NCBI GenBank assembly: GCA_030539055.1
Contig: JAUNSV010000004.1
Coordinates: 1-42,669 of the forward strand
Direction: 5' to 3'
DNA from: Eubacteriales bacterium
GTDB taxonomy: Bacteria > Bacillota > Clostridia > Lachnospirales > Lachnospiraceae
DNA: 42,669 nucleotides
The notes beneath the pieces were generated by a model. That model did no database searches, was not told the DNA's origin, and saw nothing but the letters and a program-made list of their open reading frames with translations. Position 1 is the first letter of the stretch. Every line of letters starts with the position of its first letter. A program made the position numbers and the translations under genes. Shown piece after piece: positions 42,633 to 42,669 of the stretch.

Positions 42633-42669
42633 TAAATCCTCCTTTAGCTATTTATTTTATATTTTATTT

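Noticed and set aside
1-42669. CRISPR arrays, tRNA or rRNA genes, T-box leaders, complete insertion sequences
   Set aside because: Looked for regularly spaced repeats, tRNA cloverleaf elements, T-box motifs and transposase motifs and found none that hold up.

Overview
The window is AT-rich DNA of a low-GC Gram-positive bacterium, most likely a gut-type member of Clostridia (Bacillota). The grounds are strong AGGAGG-type ribosome binding sites, sigma-A promoters, an rpsF-ssb-rpsR operon, an EF-G-like paralogue and a clostridial cysteine-rich small protein next to tyrS. Roughly 7.9-25.5 kb is visibly less AT-rich than its flanks and carries accessory functions bounded by gene relics, so it reads as an acquired island.

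Layout. (1) 1-2.26 kb, minus strand: the end of a surface-sugar cluster, with a DegT/DnrJ aminotransferase cut by the window edge, a NeuD/PglD-type acetyltransferase and a GT-D-fold glycosyltransferase that contains a G9 tract suited to phase variation. (2) 2.3-6.4 kb, minus: a decayed giant methylase-helicase gene of the integrative-element type. It is truncated at both ends and broken by one in-frame TAA and one frameshift at an A9 tract. A second open frame, 191 codons with its own strong ribosome binding site, is nested inside it. (3) 6.4-7.8 kb, minus: ilvE with a complete-looking attenuator (promoter, leader peptide rich in Ile/Leu/Val, competing antiterminator and terminator).

(4) 7.9-25.5 kb, the island: ferredoxin and rhuM relics; a tryptophan-use module (YheO/DauR-type regulator divergent from a long-form tryptophanase and an NSS-family Na+-coupled transporter); a SIR2-HerA anti-phage pair whose SIR2 gene has a one-base frameshift in the NAD-binding loop; and a type I restriction-modification operon in the order HTH regulator, hsdM, hsdS, a deleted acetyltransferase cistron, hsdR, a GIY-YIG/RAMA/EVE-like protein, rhuM. 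The operon has a near-consensus promoter overlapped by paired operators, and a TnpV relic marks the island's right edge.

(5) 25.5-42.7 kb, core genome: guaA, whose 3' end faces the island; a CapA-family lipoprotein convergent with and overlapping a SERCA-like Ca2+ ATPase; rpsF-ssb-rpsR; a secreted PepSY protein; a YjjG-like HAD phosphatase; a UvrD-family helicase with an OmpR-type two-component system; tyrS and a cysteine-rich protein; a second HAD protein; and an EF-G-like GTPase.

The most interesting points are the ilvE attenuator, the nested ORF, the poly-G switch, the RM-linked GIY-YIG/RAMA/EVE candidate type IV effector, the broken SIR2, three genes whose -10 box lies 6-7 bases from the start codon (candidate leaderless mRNAs), and a perfect consensus tyrS promoter built into the preceding terminator. 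No rRNA, tRNA or CRISPR array was seen. All family assignments rest on reading the sequence, without database searches.
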